DNA of 64,000 bases from JBGPQJ01 sp963709295 (GTDB lineage Bacteria; Chloroflexota; Anaerolineae; Anaerolineales; Villigracilaceae): contig CAVPVW010000008.1 of assembly GCA_963709295.1 (NCBI GenBank), forward strand, positions 1-64,000. The letters run 5' to 3'. The notes under the pieces are model-generated. The model saw only the letters and a list, made by a program, of their open reading frames with translations. It ran no database searches and was not told where the DNA came from. Both the position numbers and the translations under genes were made by a program. Below, in pieces: positions 18,968 through 28,324 of the stretch. How positions within the stretch are numbered: the first letter of the stretch is position 1; each line of letters opens with the position of its first letter.

Positions 18968-19816
18968 GTGCCCGATTCGCCGATTCAGCAGATCGTTTGT
19001 TGTATGGGCCAGCCGGTGGCTGGCAATCCGACTCAGTTCATGATCGAGCGGGCCTTTGCCGCCGCCGGCCTGGACTGGCGGTATTTGACGCTCGAAGTGC
19101 CGCCGGAGAAACTTGCCGACGCGGTCAAGGGCCTGCGGGCCATGGGGTTTCAGGGCGGCAATTTCACCATTCCGCACAAAGTCGCCGTCGTTCCTTATCT
19201 GGACGAATTGAGTGAAGCGGCGGCGCTCATGGGGGCGGTCAATTGCGTGAATCGCGTCGGCGAAAAACTGGTCGGCGAGAATACGGACGGCAAAGGATTC
19301 GTCCAGTCGTTGCGGCAAGTCACGGATCCGGCCGGCAAACGGGTGGTGATCCTGGGCGCCGGCGGTGCCGCTCGCGCCATCGCCGTCGAACTGGGCTTGT
19401 CGGGCGTGGCGGAGATCGTCATCGTCAATCGCACGGCGGAACGCGGCCAGACGCTGGTGGACCTGCTGAACGAACGGGGCAAGGTACCGGCACGACTGAT
19501 GCACTTGAGCGGGGATTACGCGGTCGAGGACGGCTTTGACATCGTCATCAATGCGACTTCGATCGGCTTGGGCGACGCGGAAGCTCGCGTGCCCCTGGAC
19601 TTGAATTCCCTGCGGCCCGGCATGGTGGTGGCGGATGTGATTTTCAACCCCCCCCAGACACGGCTGATCCGCGATGCCGCCGCACGCGGCTGCACGACGC
19701 TGGACGGCCTGGGCATGCTCGTCAACCAGGGAGTGATCGGATTCAAGATCTGGACCGGCGTCGATCCCGATCCCGGCGTGATGCGCGAGGCGCTGGAGGA
19801 ATACCTGGAGATCTGA
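18968..19816 (+). CDS. aroE: Shikimate dehydrogenase
   Basis: AroE reduces 3-dehydroshikimate to shikimate with NADPH in aromatic amino acid synthesis. The frame is unbroken at 282 residues, a normal length. Substrate-side motifs are GNPTQF, NFTIPHK with the catalytic Lys, and NTDGKGF. The nucleotide-binding motif is VVILGAGGAARAIAVEL, followed by VNRTAERG. The C-terminal block is LDGLGMLVNQGVIGFKIWTG. The start is GTG 18968 after AAGGGGAG. It diverges from the ABC ATPase gene across 228 bases that must hold both promoters, but I cannot name them. Confidence 0.93.
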   Translation: MPDSPIQQIVCCMGQPVAGNPTQFMIERAFAAAGLDWRYLTLEVPPEKLADAVKGLRAMGFQGGNFTIPHKVAVVPYLDELSEAAALMGAVNCVNRVGEKLVGENTDGKGFVQSLRQVTDPAGKRVVILGAGGAARAIAVELGLSGVAEIVIVNRTAERGQTLVDLLNERGKVPARLMHLSGDYAVEDGFDIVINATSIGLGDAEARVPLDLNSLRPGMVVADVIFNPPQTRLIRDAAARGCTTLDGLGMLVNQGVIGFKIWTGVDPDPGVMREALEEYLEI

Positions 19817-19892
19817 ACTCCCCCCTTTCAACAAGCCGTTTCCGTGCGAGCATACAAACAGATGTTAGCTGCAATATGGCCAAGGGCGAACA

Positions 19893-20369
19893 TCATGGGA
19901 CTGAAAGAAAACCTGCAAAGCGAGAGCGTCTCCAGATTGCCGTGCCGCGAAGCGATCCTGATCCAGCCGGACACGTCGGTCCGGCAGGCTGCGGAGATCC
20001 TGCAAGTCGAAGAAATTGGGCTGTGCTGTGGTCGTGGACGCGGAAGGCAAGCCGATCGGCATCTTCACCGAGCGGACGCTGATCGAATTGCTGCTGCAGC
20101 AGCCCGATAACCTGGGCCAGATTCCGGTGCGGGAGCATTTGGAAACGGAGTGGTTCTGCGTCCGGGACAGCGATCCGATTTCCACCGTGCTGGATCTGGT
20201 GCAGAACCGTGGAGCCCGCTTCGTGTGCGAGTTGGACGAGCACGGAAAGGCAATCGGGCTGACGGGGCAAAAGGGTCTGTCGGAGTATATCGCCGATCAT
20301 TTCCCGGAGCAGGTGATGGTGCAGCGGATCGGCGGACAACTGGGCATGGAAACTCGCGAAGGAGCTTGA
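19893..20369 (+). CDS. CBS-domain pair protein (one frameshift)
   Basis: A two-CBS (Bateman) module of about 158 residues. Motifs include AILIQPDTSVRQAAEILQVE, VVVDAEGKPIGIFTERTLIE and SDPISTVLDLVQNRGARFVC. Such modules bind adenine nucleotides and usually regulate a partner. The frameshift near 20,020-20,030 separates the first CBS motif half from the second. It has no fused effector domain and is followed after two bases by a second CBS gene, so the pair may act together. The target is unknown. Confidence 0.75.
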
Positions 20370-20371
20370 CG

Positions 20372-20861
20372 ATGGCGAAACTGGAACACCACCTGGAGGA
20401 ATTTGTAGATCCGCTCAGCAATTACGAGCCGCACGAGTACGGCGACGCGATCCAGGAAGCGCTGGCCGAGGAAACCGTGTCCGCCATCCGTTCGCGGCCT
20501 TACGCAGAAATTTCGCCGGACAAGACGGTCTACAGCGCGCTGCAGGCGCTGGCCGGTTTGAAGGTGGCCAGCCTGCTGGTGGTCGAACAACGGCAGGCTC
20601 GTCGGCGTGTTCACCGAGCGCGACGTGCTGGAACGCGTGGCCCTGCGATTCCACGAGGTCAAGGACCGGCCGGTCCGCGAGGTGATGACGGCCAATCCCG
20701 TGGTGGTGTTCGAGACCGACCCGGCCGGCGCGGCGCTGAGCGCCATCGCCGTGGCCGGCTTTCGGCACGTCCCCGTCCTGGACGTCCGTTACGCGGTGGT
20801 CGGCGTCATCAGTCCCCGCCGCGTGTTTGAATTCCTGCAGCAGCGGATGGGTACAAAGTAG
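20372..20861 (+). CDS. Second CBS-domain pair protein (one frameshift)
   Basis: It encodes about 163 residues with an extra N-terminal segment (HHLEEFVDPLSNYEPHEYGD) and then two CBS motifs (SPDKTVYSALQALAGLKVAS; GVFTERDVLERVALRFHEVK; EVMTANPVVVFETD; VAGFRHVPVLD). The frameshift lies near 20,590-20,600. AAGGAG precedes the ATG at 20372, inside the end of the upstream CBS gene, so the two are likely co-translated. Confidence 0.78.
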
Positions 20862-20947
20862 GACGGATTGCCAATCCGTCCCCGCCCCTCGCCGTCCCGC
20901 TTCAATTCTGTAGCAGCAGGTCGGCTTGAGGTCTGCACGAGAAGATC

Positions 20948-22918
20948 CTATTCCCGCCGCTGGGCCAGCGTGATTCCCGTCTCGCAGACCACGCGGAAGC
21001 TGACGTTGTAGACCCGCTGCCACGGCAGGTAGCTCAAGCGGAAGCTCGACGTGGCCCGTTTCGGCTCATCGCGCCACGAGCCGCCGCGGACGGCCTTGCG
21101 GCCCTCGCTGCCGCCCGCGTCCCGTCCGTCGCCGGCGCATACGGGTAGGGCAGGTACGTCGTGCGGGTCCACTCGGCGGCGTTGCCGTGCATGTCGTACA
21201 GGCCCCAGACGTTGGGCTGGTACCGGCCCGGAGCGACCGTCAACAGGGCACCGTCGTTGAAGCGGGTGTCCTTGGGAATCCAGTCATCGTACTTGGTCGG
21301 ATTTGCCAGGGGCTGGTCCACGGTGTAAGGATTGCTGGCGAACTCGCTCAGTTTCGCGTCCGCCAGATTGGCGTACTTCGAGAAATCGGCGTCCAGGCCG
21401 CCAAAGGAAAACGGTTCGGCCGAGCCGGCGCGGCAAGCCCATTCCCACTGAGCCTCCGTGGGCAGCGAAAAGCTCTCGCCGGTCTGCTGCGACAGCCAGC
21501 GGCAGAATTGCACCGCCTCGTCCCACGAGACGCGCACGACCGGCTGCTCCGGCTGGTTGGCCGGATAGCCGTGAATGCCGAACTGGTACGTGTTCTTGTC
21601 TTCGACGCGGCTGTCGTGATCCGGGTCGAACCGGGCAAAGACCTGGTTGCTGATCTCGCAAGTCGCCATCCAGAACGGCCGCTCGATCCGCACGCGGCAG
21701 GCCGGCCGCTCGTCGGCACCGCCCGCGGAACTGCCCATCACGAATTCGCCGGCCGGGATCAGCGCCAATTCGATCTTCAGGCCGTCTCCCAGGTCGAACT
21801 TGCCGCCGCGTCGCCTTCGCCGCCTCCGCCTGCCGCCGTTGGGCCGCCGCGGCGTCCAGCGGCCAGTTGGGGCAATCTACGGCGGTCGCCGAAACGGCGA
21901 CTGGCTGTGGAGGAACGACCGGTTCGATCGGCGGCCGCGCGATGTCGGGCACGGCTTCCGGGTCGTCGTCCACGTTGGCATACAACTTCAGCAATTCACG
22001 GCGCCGGTCGCGCTGCACGCCGGGGTTGGCCAGCTCCTCGCCCCAGGTGCCGTGATAAGGACAATTCAGATCGATCCAGGTGATCAGACGGTCCCACGCC
22101 TCCGCATCCAATTGCACGCCGTGATGGCCTTGCTTGAGCATCTGGACCAGTTGCGTGGTGTCGGCGTGGAACTCCATCGGCTCCAGCACGTGGTAACGGC
22201 TCTCGATGCCCGGCCGGCGGACGAAGCGGTGCAGTTCGGCGTAGCCCACGGAGAACTTGCCCGCATGGCCGCCACCGTTGCCGGGCGAAACGGATTTCCA
22301 GTCTTTGATCTTCTCGGTGCCGCGCAGGTCGCACAGCGTCACGCCGTCGGGCCGCGGCTGGCCGTTGTGGCAGCCCACGCAGTAGCGGTCGACCACGGGC
22401 TGGACTTCGCGCGGATAGCTGAACCCGCGCGTCGGCCCGTGCCAGGGTTGGATCTCGGCGGGCCGGGCGTTCAACGCCAGCGTGCTCTTCAGCGGCGGCG
22501 CAGTGTTCTGCCGCTCGTGGCAGCCACTGCACTGGACCGTCTCGCCGGGCATGGCGGTCATCCAGCTGCGCATCAGCTGCATCGCCTTGCCTTCCTCGTC
22601 CAGCGGCTGCAGCGAAACCGGCGTGTTGGCGGGAATGCGGAATTTGGCTGAACCGTCCGCATTCACCGGAACGGTGCCGAGCACGCGTTTGATGTCCCAC
22701 GGTCCCTCCATGCCGATCACGCCCAGCAAGCCGCCCATGCCCTGGTAGGCGAAATGGTAGGTGAAGATCCGCAACTGTTTGACCGTGCCGCGCGGCACGC
22801 CTTTCAGCCCGTCGCCCGCGTAAATGTCCGGGATATAGACTTCGGCGTCGTTGCGGCTGAGGTCGATTTTCTTCGGGATCACGGGCAGGCGCGGCTGCAC
22901 AGCGGGACGCGCCTGGCA
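20948..22918 (-). CDS. Di-haem HzsA-like / formylglycine-generating-enzyme-like fusion, 5' truncated, frameshifted
   Basis: The N-terminal part resembles the planctomycete family related to the hydrazine synthase alpha middle domain (LRIFTYHFAYQGMGGLLGVI). It carries two c-type haem sites, CSGCHE (about 22,514-22,531) and CVGCHN (about 22,365-22,382). The C-terminal third is an FGE/SUMF1 fold (IPAGEFVMGSSAGGADE; WEWACRAGSAEPFSFGG; GLYDMHGNAAEWTRTTYLP; AVRGGSWRDEP) ending at 20948. Frameshifts lie near 21,790 and 21,150. The 5' end is missing: the reading stops at the proposed join near 22,918. It would be a periplasmic or secreted redox protein; the substrate is unknown, and its presence does not by itself show anammox. 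Confidence 0.78.
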
Positions 22919-22930
22919 TTCAAGCATCGA
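22905..22930. other. Probable chimeric join between two genomes
   Basis: A minus-strand planctomycete-like gene loses its N-terminus here, and a plus-strand glycoside hydrolase gene loses its N-terminus at the same place. Gene orientation, protein affinities and frameshift density all change across this point. Confidence 0.75.
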
Positions 22931-23449
22931 AAACCCATTTTCGTCGGTGAATTCGGGGTCTGGTTCGCGGGATACCCTGAAGCCCTACCGTACCGCGCCA
23001 GAGCTTTGGACGACCAGTTGGGTGTTTTCAAATCGGCGGGGGTCCATTGGGCGATCTGGACATGGAAGGACATCGCATCGATGGGATCCTATAATCTCGA
23101 TCCGGAAGCGGAATACGTTCGCATGATCAAGCCCATCCAAAAAGCAAAGCGGGAAGCCGCCGATTGGGAAGGCGAGATGCCAAAGGGAAGTGTCGCGAAA
23201 GCTCTGGTAAACTCAGCAGATGCGATCGACGCCTATCTGTCTAACTCAAACCTGGGCGTGCAAATTGACAGGCGCTGGTTCGCGCAATACACGTTGTTCG
23301 GTTATCTGGCACAATTCCTGCAAGTGCCTTATGCCAACCTTTTCAAAGACATGCCGGAAGAGAAGTTGGATGACCTGCTCAGCGCATTCAAGTTAAAGAA
23401 CTGCAAGGAAAATAAATCCCTCACAGAGGTACTCAAAAAACACTTATGA
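22922..23449 (+). CDS. GH5-like glycoside hydrolase, C-terminal remnant
   Basis: 176 codons remain. The block KPIFVGEFGVWF matches the strand-7 region of GH5-type (clan A) hydrolases, with the Glu of VGEFG as the nucleophile candidate. WAIWTWKDI is the usual following strand. The acid/base part and everything upstream are missing because the frame enters the join. The 3' end overlaps the GH1 gene by ATGA, so it belongs to the sugar operon. Specificity cannot be told. Confidence 0.7.
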   Translation, partial: KHRKPIFVGEFGVWFAGYPEALPYRARALDDQLGVFKSAGVHWAIWTWKDIASMGSYNLDPEAEYVRMIKPIQKAKREAADWEGEMPKGSVAKALVNSADAIDAYLSNSNLGVQIDRRWFAQYTLFGYLAQFLQVPYANLFKDMPEEKLDDLLSAFKLKNCKENKSLTEVLKKHL

Positions 23450-24774
23450 CATCCATCCATAAATTTCCTGTCAATTTCCTTTGGGGCGCGGCTACCGCAT
23501 CCTACCAGATCGAAGGCGCCTGGAACGAGGACGGCAAGGGCGAATCTGTCTGGGACCGCTTCAGCCACACGCCCGGAAAAATATCCGACAAAGCCACCGG
23601 CGACGTCGCCTGCGACCATTATCACCGCTATCCAGAAGATATCGCCTTGATGCGCCAGCTTGGGCTCAAAGCATATCGATTCTCGGTGTCATGGCCTCGT
23701 ATCTTTCCAACGGGCTTCGGGAAGGTCAACCTGGCCGGCCTCGATTTCTACGACCGTCTGACCGACGCGCTTCTGTCTGCCAACATCGAGCCTTTCATCA
23801 CCCTGCATCATTGGGATTACCCCCAGGCGCTCTATGAAAACGGCGGCTGGACCAACCGTGACAATCTGGGATATTTCGCCGATTACTCCGCGGTCATGGC
23901 CAAACAACTCGGCGACCGAATCCGCCACTGGACTACATTCAACGAGCCGGGCGTCATCGCCTGGGACGGCTATGTCAGCGGTGAGCATGCCCCGGGTGAG
24001 CAGGACCCGGTCAAATCTCGGCAGGTGACTCATAACCTGATGGTCGCTCATGGGCTGGCGACGCAGGCCATCCGCGGGGTCGATCCGAACCTCGAGGTGG
24101 GCATCGTCCTCAGCCAGTGGGGTATCGACCCGGCGACCGATGACCCGGCTGACATCGCCGCCGCCGAACACGCATGGAATGCCGGAGATACCATTTTCCT
24201 GCATCCCATCTTCACAGGTCATTATCACCCGGAGACCATTGAACTTCTCGCAGGGCAGCTCCCCGAAATCAAATCCGGCGACATGGCTTTGATTTCGCAG
24301 AAGCTGGATTTTCTCGGCATCAACTCCTACTCGCGCAGTGTCATCAGCGCCACGCAGGGAAGGCTTGAGAATATCCCCGGCTCGGAATATACCGAAATGG
24401 GCTGGGAGGTTTGCGCGCCGGCATTCCGAAGAATGCTTGTAAAGATAAACAATGATTACCGCCTGCCTCCCGTCTACATCACGGAAAACGGTTCTGCGTT
24501 CAAGGATGTGGTCGCTCCCGACGGGAAGATCCATGATGAGCGCCGCCTCGACTACCTGCGCCAGCATTTCATTGCGGTCCGTCAGGCCATGCAGAACGGC
24601 GTTGACATCCGCGGTTACTTCGTGTGGTCCCTGTTGGACAACTTCGAGTGGGCGCATGGCTTTACCAAGCGCTTCGGCCTCATTTACACAGATTACAATA
24701 CGCAGACCCGCACGCTCAAAGATTCAGCCGAATGGTATCGTGAGGTGATTCGCACCAACCAGGTTGAAGGTTAA
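23446..24774 (+). CDS. Family 1 beta-glucosidase / beta-glycosidase
   Basis: This complete GH1 enzyme of 442 residues hydrolyses beta-glycosides with retention. The N-terminal signature FLWGAATASYQIEGAWNEDG, the acid/base Glu in WTTFNEPGVIAW and the nucleophile Glu in VYITENGSAF are all present. The end (YFVWSLLDNFEWAHGFTKRF) is typical. No signal peptide is seen, so it acts in the cytoplasm on imported oligosaccharides. The ATGA overlap with the upstream gene and the close GH4 gene downstream indicate an operon. Confidence 0.95.
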   Translation: MTSIHKFPVNFLWGAATASYQIEGAWNEDGKGESVWDRFSHTPGKISDKATGDVACDHYHRYPEDIALMRQLGLKAYRFSVSWPRIFPTGFGKVNLAGLDFYDRLTDALLSANIEPFITLHHWDYPQALYENGGWTNRDNLGYFADYSAVMAKQLGDRIRHWTTFNEPGVIAWDGYVSGEHAPGEQDPVKSRQVTHNLMVAHGLATQAIRGVDPNLEVGIVLSQWGIDPATDDPADIAAAEHAWNAGDTIFLHPIFTGHYHPETIELLAGQLPEIKSGDMALISQKLDFLGINSYSRSVISATQGRLENIPGSEYTEMGWEVCAPAFRRMLVKINNDYRLPPVYITENGSAFKDVVAPDGKIHDERRLDYLRQHFIAVRQAMQNGVDIRGYFVWSLLDNFEWAHGFTKRFGLIYTDYNTQTRTLKDSAEWYREVIRTNQVEG

Positions 24775-24781
24775 CCCATCC

Positions 24782-26179
24782 ATGCCATTACCCACCAAGA
24801 TCACTGTCATCGGCGCGGGCAGCGCAAGTTTTGGCGAGAATACGCTGGCTCATCTGATGCAGAGCAAAAAACTGCGTGGCTCTACCCTCGCGCTGGTGGA
24901 CCGCAACGCCTCCAGCCTCGACATCGTCAGGCGCCTGGCGGAAAGGCTCAACCGCGATTGGGATGCGGGGCTGACCATCACGGCGCACACCCATCACAAA
25001 CAGGCACTGGATGGCGCTTCGTTCGTCGTCAACGCCATCGAGGTCGGCCCGCGCGAGGGCCTGTGGAAATCGGACTTCGAGATTCCGCTGAAATATGGCG
25101 TCCGCCAGCCTTACGCGGAAAATGGCGGTCCCGGCGGTTTTGCCCATGCCGCACGTAATGTCGGTCCGATTCTGGAAATCGTCCGCGACATGGAGCAAGC
25201 CTGCCCCGACGCATGGTTCATCAACTACACCAATCCGATGGTGCGCATCTGCGACCTGGTGAACCGGCACAGCAAAATCAAAGTGGTGGGGTTGTGTCAC
25301 CAATTGATGGTCGGCTATGAGTTCGTTGGCATGACTCTCGGCGAGGCGATCGGCGTGGAGGTTCCGGAAGGCATCAAAGGCATGCATGCCGGGGACCCGT
25401 TGGATATCCCAAAGCGGGAGAGGCTGCTCGAGCAGACACTTCCTATCATCGACATCCGCGCGGCCGGGACCAACCATTTCTCGTGGATTCTCTCCATCGT
25501 CGACAGACGCACTGGCGAGGACCTTTACCCGCTGTTCCGCGAGCGCTGGGCATCCATGCCCGAGGATTTTGAGCCTCTCACCCGTCGCGTCTTCGAGGCA
25601 TTTGGCCTGTTCCCTGTCCCCGGCGATACGCACTTGTGCGAATATCTGCCCTGGGTGAGTAATCCCGACACCAAGCCATGGGAGAAGTACAACCTCCGGC
25701 TCTACGATTGGGACTTCGCCGCCAACCTGCGCGAATTCGACCTGGACCGAATGAACGACATGGCCGCCGGCACACTGACGATTGACGGTTTGCGTGACAG
25801 CGACAGCGAAGGTGCACTGGAAATGATCGAGCATATCGCAGGCGCAGGAAATCATTATCACCTGGCAGCCAACCGCCCCAACGTGGGGCAGATCCCCAAC
25901 CTGCCGCTGAACGCCATCGTCGAGACGCCGGTGGTCGTGGACGGGGCGGGGATCCATCCCGTGCCGGTCGGTCCGCTGCCTGAGGCGATTGCAGAACTAT
26001 GCCGCCGCGAGTTGACCGCCGTCCGCCTTTGCGTGGATGCGTCAGTCGAAGGCTCGCGCGAGAAGGCGCTGCAATGCCTGCTGCTCGACCCGGTCATCAC
26101 GGACATCGACCAAGCGAAACTGATTCTCGACGATTATTTGGTGGCATACAAAGAGCACCTGCCTCAGTTTTGGATATGA
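24782..26179 (+). CDS. Family 4 glycosidase (alpha-glucosidase/alpha-galacturonidase type)
   Basis: GH4 enzymes cleave glycosides by an NAD- and metal-dependent oxidation-elimination route. The Rossmann start KITVIGAGSASFGENTLAHL, the metal/substrate motif INYTNPMVRI, the GLCHQ block and GTNHFSWIL are present. The protein has 465 residues when started at ATG 24782; an in-frame TTG lies 18 bases upstream. The exact substrate cannot be fixed from motifs. With a galacturonokinase-like gene in the operon, alpha-galacturonide is a reasonable guess. Confidence 0.88.
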   Translation: MPLPTKITVIGAGSASFGENTLAHLMQSKKLRGSTLALVDRNASSLDIVRRLAERLNRDWDAGLTITAHTHHKQALDGASFVVNAIEVGPREGLWKSDFEIPLKYGVRQPYAENGGPGGFAHAARNVGPILEIVRDMEQACPDAWFINYTNPMVRICDLVNRHSKIKVVGLCHQLMVGYEFVGMTLGEAIGVEVPEGIKGMHAGDPLDIPKRERLLEQTLPIIDIRAAGTNHFSWILSIVDRRTGEDLYPLFRERWASMPEDFEPLTRRVFEAFGLFPVPGDTHLCEYLPWVSNPDTKPWEKYNLRLYDWDFAANLREFDLDRMNDMAAGTLTIDGLRDSDSEGALEMIEHIAGAGNHYHLAANRPNVGQIPNLPLNAIVETPVVVDGAGIHPVPVGPLPEAIAELCRRELTAVRLCVDASVEGSREKALQCLLLDPVITDIDQAKLILDDYLVAYKEHLPQFWI

Positions 26180-26263
26180 GGCTTCCGCGGGTCGATGGTT
26201 GAGGGTTCCCGCGTAAAGATCAAACCCTATAACCTCCAACTCAATCATTTCTGGAGGTTTTTA

Positions 26264-27355
26264 ATGTCGCACGAACACCATGAGCACGACCATGACCATG
26301 AGGATAGCCACGACCATGGGGAAGACCACGATCACGAACATGGACATAACCATACTAACGATGGATTTTGGGCAAAGATCAAGCATGCCATCATGCCCCA
26401 CTCCCACGGGCACCAGGAAGCTGCGCTGGATGCGGCGCTGGCGACTGACCGCGGCATTTGGGCGGTCAAAGTATCGCTCGTTGCTTTGCTGGCTACAGCC
26501 ACATTTCAAGTGTTTATCGTTTATCTCAGCGGCAGTGTGGCGTTATTTGCCGACACCATCCATAATTTTTCAGATGCGCTGACCGCCATCCCGCTGGGGA
26601 TCGCCTTCACGCTCGCCCGGCGTGCAAGAGATAAACGGTACACGTATGGTTTTGGCCGGGCGGAAGATATCGCCGGTGTCATCATCGTCCTGATGATCCT
26701 GTTCAGCGCGCTGGTTGCCATCTACCAGGCCATCATGAAGATCATCCACCCCGAGCCCATCACCAATCTGGGCTGGGTAGCCGCAGCAGCCATCATCGGC
26801 TTCTTCGGTAACGAACTGGTGGCAATTTTCCGCATCAATGTCGGTAAGCAGATAGGCTCTGCGGCCCTCATCGCGGACGGCTATCACGCCCGCACGGATG
26901 GCTTCACATCCCTGGCCGTGCTGGCTGGCGCCATCGGCGTCTGGGTTGGCTTTCCCCTGCTTGACCCGATCATCGGCCTGCTGATCGGCATCGCCATCCT
27001 GGTCATCGTGTGGAACTCCGCACGGGACATGTACTACCGCATCATGGACGCCGTGGACCCGGAAATCACCCATCTTGTCGAGCACACCGCGCAACATGTC
27101 GATGGTGTTCTTTCTGTTCACGATACTGCCATCCGCTGGGTGGGGCACCGGCAGCGCGCCGAGCTGCACATCACCGTGGATTGTGAGTTGCCCACCCACG
27201 AGAGCCACCACATCGCCGAGGAAGTTCGGCATGCCCTGTTCCATGAACTGCCGGCGCTCGTGGATGTCACGGTGCACGTCGACCCGTGCGAGTGTGAGAA
27301 GAACACCGATCACCATCACCACACCGAGCATCATGTATCTTTTGTCACAGCGTGA
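26264..27355 (+). CDS. Cation diffusion facilitator metal exporter with His-rich N-terminus
   Basis: This CDF-family antiporter (Zn/Co/Ni type) has 363 residues. The first 35 residues hold a His/Asp/Glu-rich metal-sensing stretch. About six membrane helices follow, with the paired HxxxD metal sites DTIHNFSDAL and DGYHARTDGF. A cytoplasmic C-terminal domain ends in another His cluster (DHHHHTEHH). The start ATG 26264 has GGAGGTTTTTA upstream, better than the longer frame from 26195. Its place inside a sugar operon is unusual; it might serve metal-dependent GH4 or dehydrogenase partners. Confidence 0.92.
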   Translation: MSHEHHEHDHDHEDSHDHGEDHDHEHGHNHTNDGFWAKIKHAIMPHSHGHQEAALDAALATDRGIWAVKVSLVALLATATFQVFIVYLSGSVALFADTIHNFSDALTAIPLGIAFTLARRARDKRYTYGFGRAEDIAGVIIVLMILFSALVAIYQAIMKIIHPEPITNLGWVAAAAIIGFFGNELVAIFRINVGKQIGSAALIADGYHARTDGFTSLAVLAGAIGVWVGFPLLDPIIGLLIGIAILVIVWNSARDMYYRIMDAVDPEITHLVEHTAQHVDGVLSVHDTAIRWVGHRQRAELHITVDCELPTHESHHIAEEVRHALFHELPALVDVTVHVDPCECEKNTDHHHHTEHHVSFVTA

Positions 27356-27361
27356 GGACAC

Positions 27362-28324
27362 TTGAACAGAATATTCAATCTCCCCGACGTACACCTCCTC
27401 CCCTTCTCGGAAATTACTGAAACCCGGGAGGCAATTCTTGTTACCTCTGCACCAGCTTGGGATGCGGTGAAAGGAAATTTGAGAGGGCTTAACTTCATCA
27501 GGCAGGTTGAAGTGACCGAGGCGCAGCCTTCACCTTGGGATGCACTGCTCTCAGGGGTCACGAAAACACAATATGAAGTGGTGTACTCGGTGGGCGGCGG
27601 ATTGACGGCGGACGCTGCGAAATATCTTGCTTCGAAAATGGATTTACCACTCACCGTCATCCCCACCGCTCTCTCCGTGGATGCCTTCATTACAGCTGCG
27701 TCTGGAATTCGACGCGACGGCTGCGTGGTCTACATCCCGACCAAGGTGCCTGAAAAAATCATTCTCGATTTTGATGTGATCGCCGCTGCGCCTGCCGCCA
27801 TCCGAGCCGCCGGCATCACGGACGTCATGTCCATCGCCACCGGTTGCTGGGATTGGAAATTCGCCCACGAAAAAGGAAAGAATCCCGAGGGCATGCAGTT
27901 CATCCCCTGGGTACATGACAATGCCCAGACCATCCTCAACGGCGTGATCGATTGCGCAGAAGCGGCAGGCCGCGGCGACCGGGATGGATTGAAAACGCTT
28001 TACGACTGCCTGGCAATGGAAGTACAGCTGTGCAACCAGGTCGGTCACGCACGGCCTGAAGAGGGCAGTGAACATTATTTTGCCTACTGCGTCGAGAACC
28101 ACGTGGGACATGGGCTTCCCCACGGCGACCTGGTCGGCCCGGGGATTATGATCATGGCAAAACTGCAAGGACAGGATACAGCCCGGTACAAATCCGCGCT
28201 GAAGGCGTGCAACATCCCGCTCGACAAGATTCCATCCGAAACTGTGGAAAATACTCTCAACGAGCTTCCATCCTATTGCGAGAAACATAATCTGGCTTTT
28301 GGATTGGCACATACTTTAAAATGA
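27362..28324 (+). CDS. Glycerol-1-phosphate dehydrogenase-like iron/zinc-dependent dehydrogenase
   Basis: It belongs to the G1PDH/AraM and 3-dehydroquinate-synthase-like superfamily. The NAD-binding loop is VVYSVGGGLTADAAKYLA. The threonine/serine block is LTVIPTALSVDAFITAASG. Candidate metal ligands are the Asp in AAGITDVMS and the His residues in GSEHYFAY and GLPHGDLVG. The length is 320 residues. The start is TTG 27362 after GTGAGGACAC. The stop shares ATGA with the URO-D gene. The reaction could be glycerol-1-phosphate formation or reduction of another sugar-derived ketone; the sugar-operon context favours the latter. Confidence 0.75.
   Translation: MNRIFNLPDVHLLPFSEITETREAILVTSAPAWDAVKGNLRGLNFIRQVEVTEAQPSPWDALLSGVTKTQYEVVYSVGGGLTADAAKYLASKMDLPLTVIPTALSVDAFITAASGIRRDGCVVYIPTKVPEKIILDFDVIAAAPAAIRAAGITDVMSIATGCWDWKFAHEKGKNPEGMQFIPWVHDNAQTILNGVIDCAEAAGRGDRDGLKTLYDCLAMEVQLCNQVGHARPEEGSEHYFAYCVENHVGHGLPHGDLVGPGIMIMAKLQGQDTARYKSALKACNIPLDKIPSETVENTLNELPSYCEKHNLAFGLAHTLK

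Noticed and set aside
20948..22918. True hydrazine synthase as evidence for anammox
   Set aside because: Only a domain-level likeness with an FGE fusion is seen; many non-anammox planctomycetes have such genes, and no other anammox gene is present.
23689..24657. A 322-residue minus-strand open frame in the GH1 gene
   Set aside because: GH1 catalytic motifs in the plus frame are intact; the minus frame is a shadow. The same holds for long minus frames against the GH4, SDR and galacturonokinase-like genes.
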